6,561 bases of DNA. Origin: an uncultured Bacilli bacterium (lineage in GTDB: Bacteria > Bacillota_I > Bacilli_A > RF39 > UBA660). The stretch lies in contig CALWAA010000061.1 of assembly GCA_944372725.1 (NCBI GenBank), positions 1 through 6,561 on the forward strand, in the 5' to 3' direction. Below, one piece after another: positions 5,411-6,561 of this stretch. A model generated the notes under the pieces. That model did not search any database. It saw only the letters and a program-made list of their open reading frames with translations, and had not been told where the DNA came from. The translations under genes were made by a program, and so were the position numbers. The first letter of the stretch is position 1, and each line of letters starts with the position of its first letter.

Positions 5411-5853
5411 AAAATACCTATGAAATAAATGATTTAGTCCATGTTGATTTCAATTATAATTATTTAGATGATATAATTAAACGAGTATTAAAACATGAAC
5501 ACGTAAAAAATGCTTGTTTTAGCATTATTTTTGTCGATAAAACGGAGATTCAAAGAATCAATAAAGAGTATCGGGGCATAGATAAAGTAACAGATGTTAT
5601 ATCGTTTGCTTTAGAAGATATAAAAGATGATATTAATAATGATATTCGTATTCTTGGTGATATTTATATATGTATCCCTAGAATGATAGAACAAGCCGAG
5701 GATTATGGCCATAGCATTAAACGAGAATTAAGTTTTTTAACAGTCCATGGATTACTTCATCTACTTGGGTATGACCATATGAAAGAAGAAGACGAAAAAG
5801 TTATGTTTGCATTACAGGAGTTGATATTAAATGAAGCAGGAACAACAAGATAA
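5407..5853 (+). CDS. ybeY: YbeY, endoribonuclease for 16S rRNA maturation
   Basis: YbeY is a zinc-dependent endoribonuclease implicated in 16S rRNA 3' end maturation and ribosome quality control. The family signature HGLLHLLGYDH (114-124) supplies the zinc ligands H114, H118 and H124, and upstream YRGIDKVTDVISF (55-67) is the second conserved block. The length of 148 residues is normal. I chose ATG 5407, which overlaps the VanZ stop as ATGA and has GGGAG 5392-5396 ten bases upstream. An upstream in-frame ATG at 5344 would add 21 residues that merely read the end of the VanZ gene in another frame. The neighbours dgkA and era are those of B. subtilis and most Firmicutes, though phoH, normally linked to ybeY, is missing. 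No key residue is lost. Confidence 0.95.
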   Translation: MKNTYEINDLVHVDFNYNYLDDIIKRVLKHEHVKNACFSIIFVDKTEIQRINKEYRGIDKVTDVISFALEDIKDDINNDIRILGDIYICIPRMIEQAEDYGHSIKRELSFLTVHGLLHLLGYDHMKEEDEKVMFALQELILNEAGTTR

Positions 5854-6262
5854 GAAAGAACAATTTGAAAGAGAAAAAGTAAAAGTTTATGGTCCAATGC
5901 GTTTTATTAAGAGCATTAAGTATTCCCTAGATGGTCTATTTTATGCTTACCGCTATGAACAAAGTTTATGGATTCATGGTTTTGCTGTATTACTAGCAGT
6001 CATTTTAGGAATTATTTTCCAAATTAAATTATCCGAATGGGCCATTATTTTTATCGCTTTAGGTATTATTTTGGCATTGGAACTAATCAACACAGCGATT
6101 GAAGCAACGGTGGATTTAACAACAACGGAAATTCATCCACTTGCTAAAGTAGCCAAAGACTGTGGTTCAGCTGCAAGTTTTGTTATGTCTATTGTATCAG
6201 TAGTTATTAGTTTATTTGTATTTGGTCCATATTTCTTAGAGGTATTTGATAAATTATTTTAG
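5831..6262 (+). CDS. dgkA: DgkA-family undecaprenol/diacylglycerol kinase
   Basis: This is a 143-residue, three-helix membrane kinase. The conserved ELINTAIEATVD (84-95) contains the catalytic/metal-binding acidic residues, and E43 in YRYEQSLWIHG is in the position of the first metal-binding glutamate of the family. HPLAKVAKD (102-110) is the second hallmark, followed by CGSAASFV where many relatives have an Ala/Gly-rich stretch. Membrane helices lie at about 48-64, 68-90 and 113-135. In Gram-positive bacteria this family mainly phosphorylates undecaprenol, recycling the carrier for cell-wall polymers. The first 20 or so residues are a highly charged cytoplasmic extension. The ATG lies 23 bases inside ybeY, and AGGAG at 5816-5820 is ten bases upstream, so it is coupled to ybeY. 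Nine bases separate its stop from era; B. subtilis has cdd there. Whether the lipid is undecaprenol or diacylglycerol cannot be decided from sequence alone. Confidence 0.93.
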   Translation: MKQEQQDKKEQFEREKVKVYGPMRFIKSIKYSLDGLFYAYRYEQSLWIHGFAVLLAVILGIIFQIKLSEWAIIFIALGIILALELINTAIEATVDLTTTEIHPLAKVAKDCGSAASFVMSIVSVVISLFVFGPYFLEVFDKLF

Positions 6263-6271
6263 GAGGAATTT

Positions 6272-6561
6272 ATGAGGAGTGGTTTTGTAAGTTTAATTGG
6301 ACGACCTAATGTAGGAAAATCTACATTATTAAATACTTTAATTAACGAAAAAGTTGCTATCACATCTAAAGTAGCAGGGACAACCCGTAATATAATTCAA
6401 GGTATTTATAATGAAGAAGATTATCAAATAGTATTCATGGATACTCCTGGTATCATTAGGCCTATGAATAAATTAGGAAAAATTACGAATAAACAAGCGA
6501 TGTCACTAGTAAAAGATATTGATTGTCTATTATTTGTAGTGGATGCTAGTGCGGGTTTAGG
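6272..6561 (+). CDS. era: Era, ribosome-assembly GTPase (N-terminal part, runs off the window)
   Basis: About 96 codons are present, roughly a third of the usual 300-residue protein. AGGAGG at 6261-6266 lies five bases before the ATG. The GTPase motifs are G1 GRPNVGKS (10-17), G2 TTRN (37-40) and G3 DTPG (57-60), followed by IIRPMNKLGK, the Era pattern that in most members reads roughly IHKP-KLG. Era binds near the 3' end of 16S rRNA through a C-terminal KH domain, which lies beyond the edge. Most Era proteins have PQTTR at G2; here it is AGTTR, a modest deviation. The related GTPase Der is excluded because it has two G domains and a different sequence after G3, and the ybeY-dgkA context fits Era. 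With YbeY it forms a ribosome-maturation pair in the same operon. Confidence 0.93.
   Translation, partial: MRSGFVSLIGRPNVGKSTLLNTLINEKVAITSKVAGTTRNIIQGIYNEEDYQIVFMDTPGIIRPMNKLGKITNKQAMSLVKDIDCLLFVVDASAGL

Overview
The window comes from a strongly AT-rich, low-GC Gram-positive bacterium of the Bacilli type. Three things point there: a type B (Bacillus-like) RNase P RNA directly behind gpsB, the rodZ-pgsA pair, and a compressed yqfC-yqfD-...-ybeY-dgkA-era cluster. TGA is used as a stop (yqfC and the VanZ gene end in ATGA overlaps) and tryptophans are encoded by TGG, so this is standard bacterial code and not a Mycoplasma-type genome. An uncultured, compact gut Bacilli lineage (Erysipelotrichales/RF39-like) would fit, but that placement is inference. 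Every gene is on the + strand.

Layout. The first 107 bases hold the end of gpsB (cell division/elongation coordinator). It runs straight into rnpB (about 103-467), whose P1 helix uses the gpsB stop codon. A short AT-rich gap leads to rodZ (TTG start, short form) and pgsA (phosphatidylglycerophosphate synthase), closed by a weak hairpin/T-tract. Next are a 377-residue soluble protein of unknown function, a well-formed sigma-A-type promoter overlapping its stop codon, and a small HD-domain metallohydrolase ending in a terminator that contains its own stop codon. From 3398 to the right edge is a tightly packed operon: yqfC, yqfD, a VanZ-family membrane protein, ybeY, dgkA and the first third of era. 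Three of its junctions are ATGA or longer overlaps.

How the genes work together. Most are housekeeping: envelope growth and shape (gpsB, rodZ), phospholipid synthesis (pgsA), recycling of the undecaprenyl lipid carrier (dgkA), and RNA and ribosome maturation (rnpB, ybeY, era). YqfC and YqfD belong to families tied to sporulation in Bacillus, which suggests a spore-forming ancestor or a current spore former. The main departure from the familiar Bacillus order is between yqfD and ybeY: phoH and the 7TM-HD gene pgpH (yqfF) are absent and a VanZ-like gene sits there, while cdd is absent between dgkA and era. The features most worth follow-up are that replacement, the unrecognised 377-residue protein, the short RodZ and the reduced RNase P RNA. 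I see no mobile element, CRISPR array, phage gene, tRNA or obvious defence system, and no gene-free stretch longer than 300 bases.
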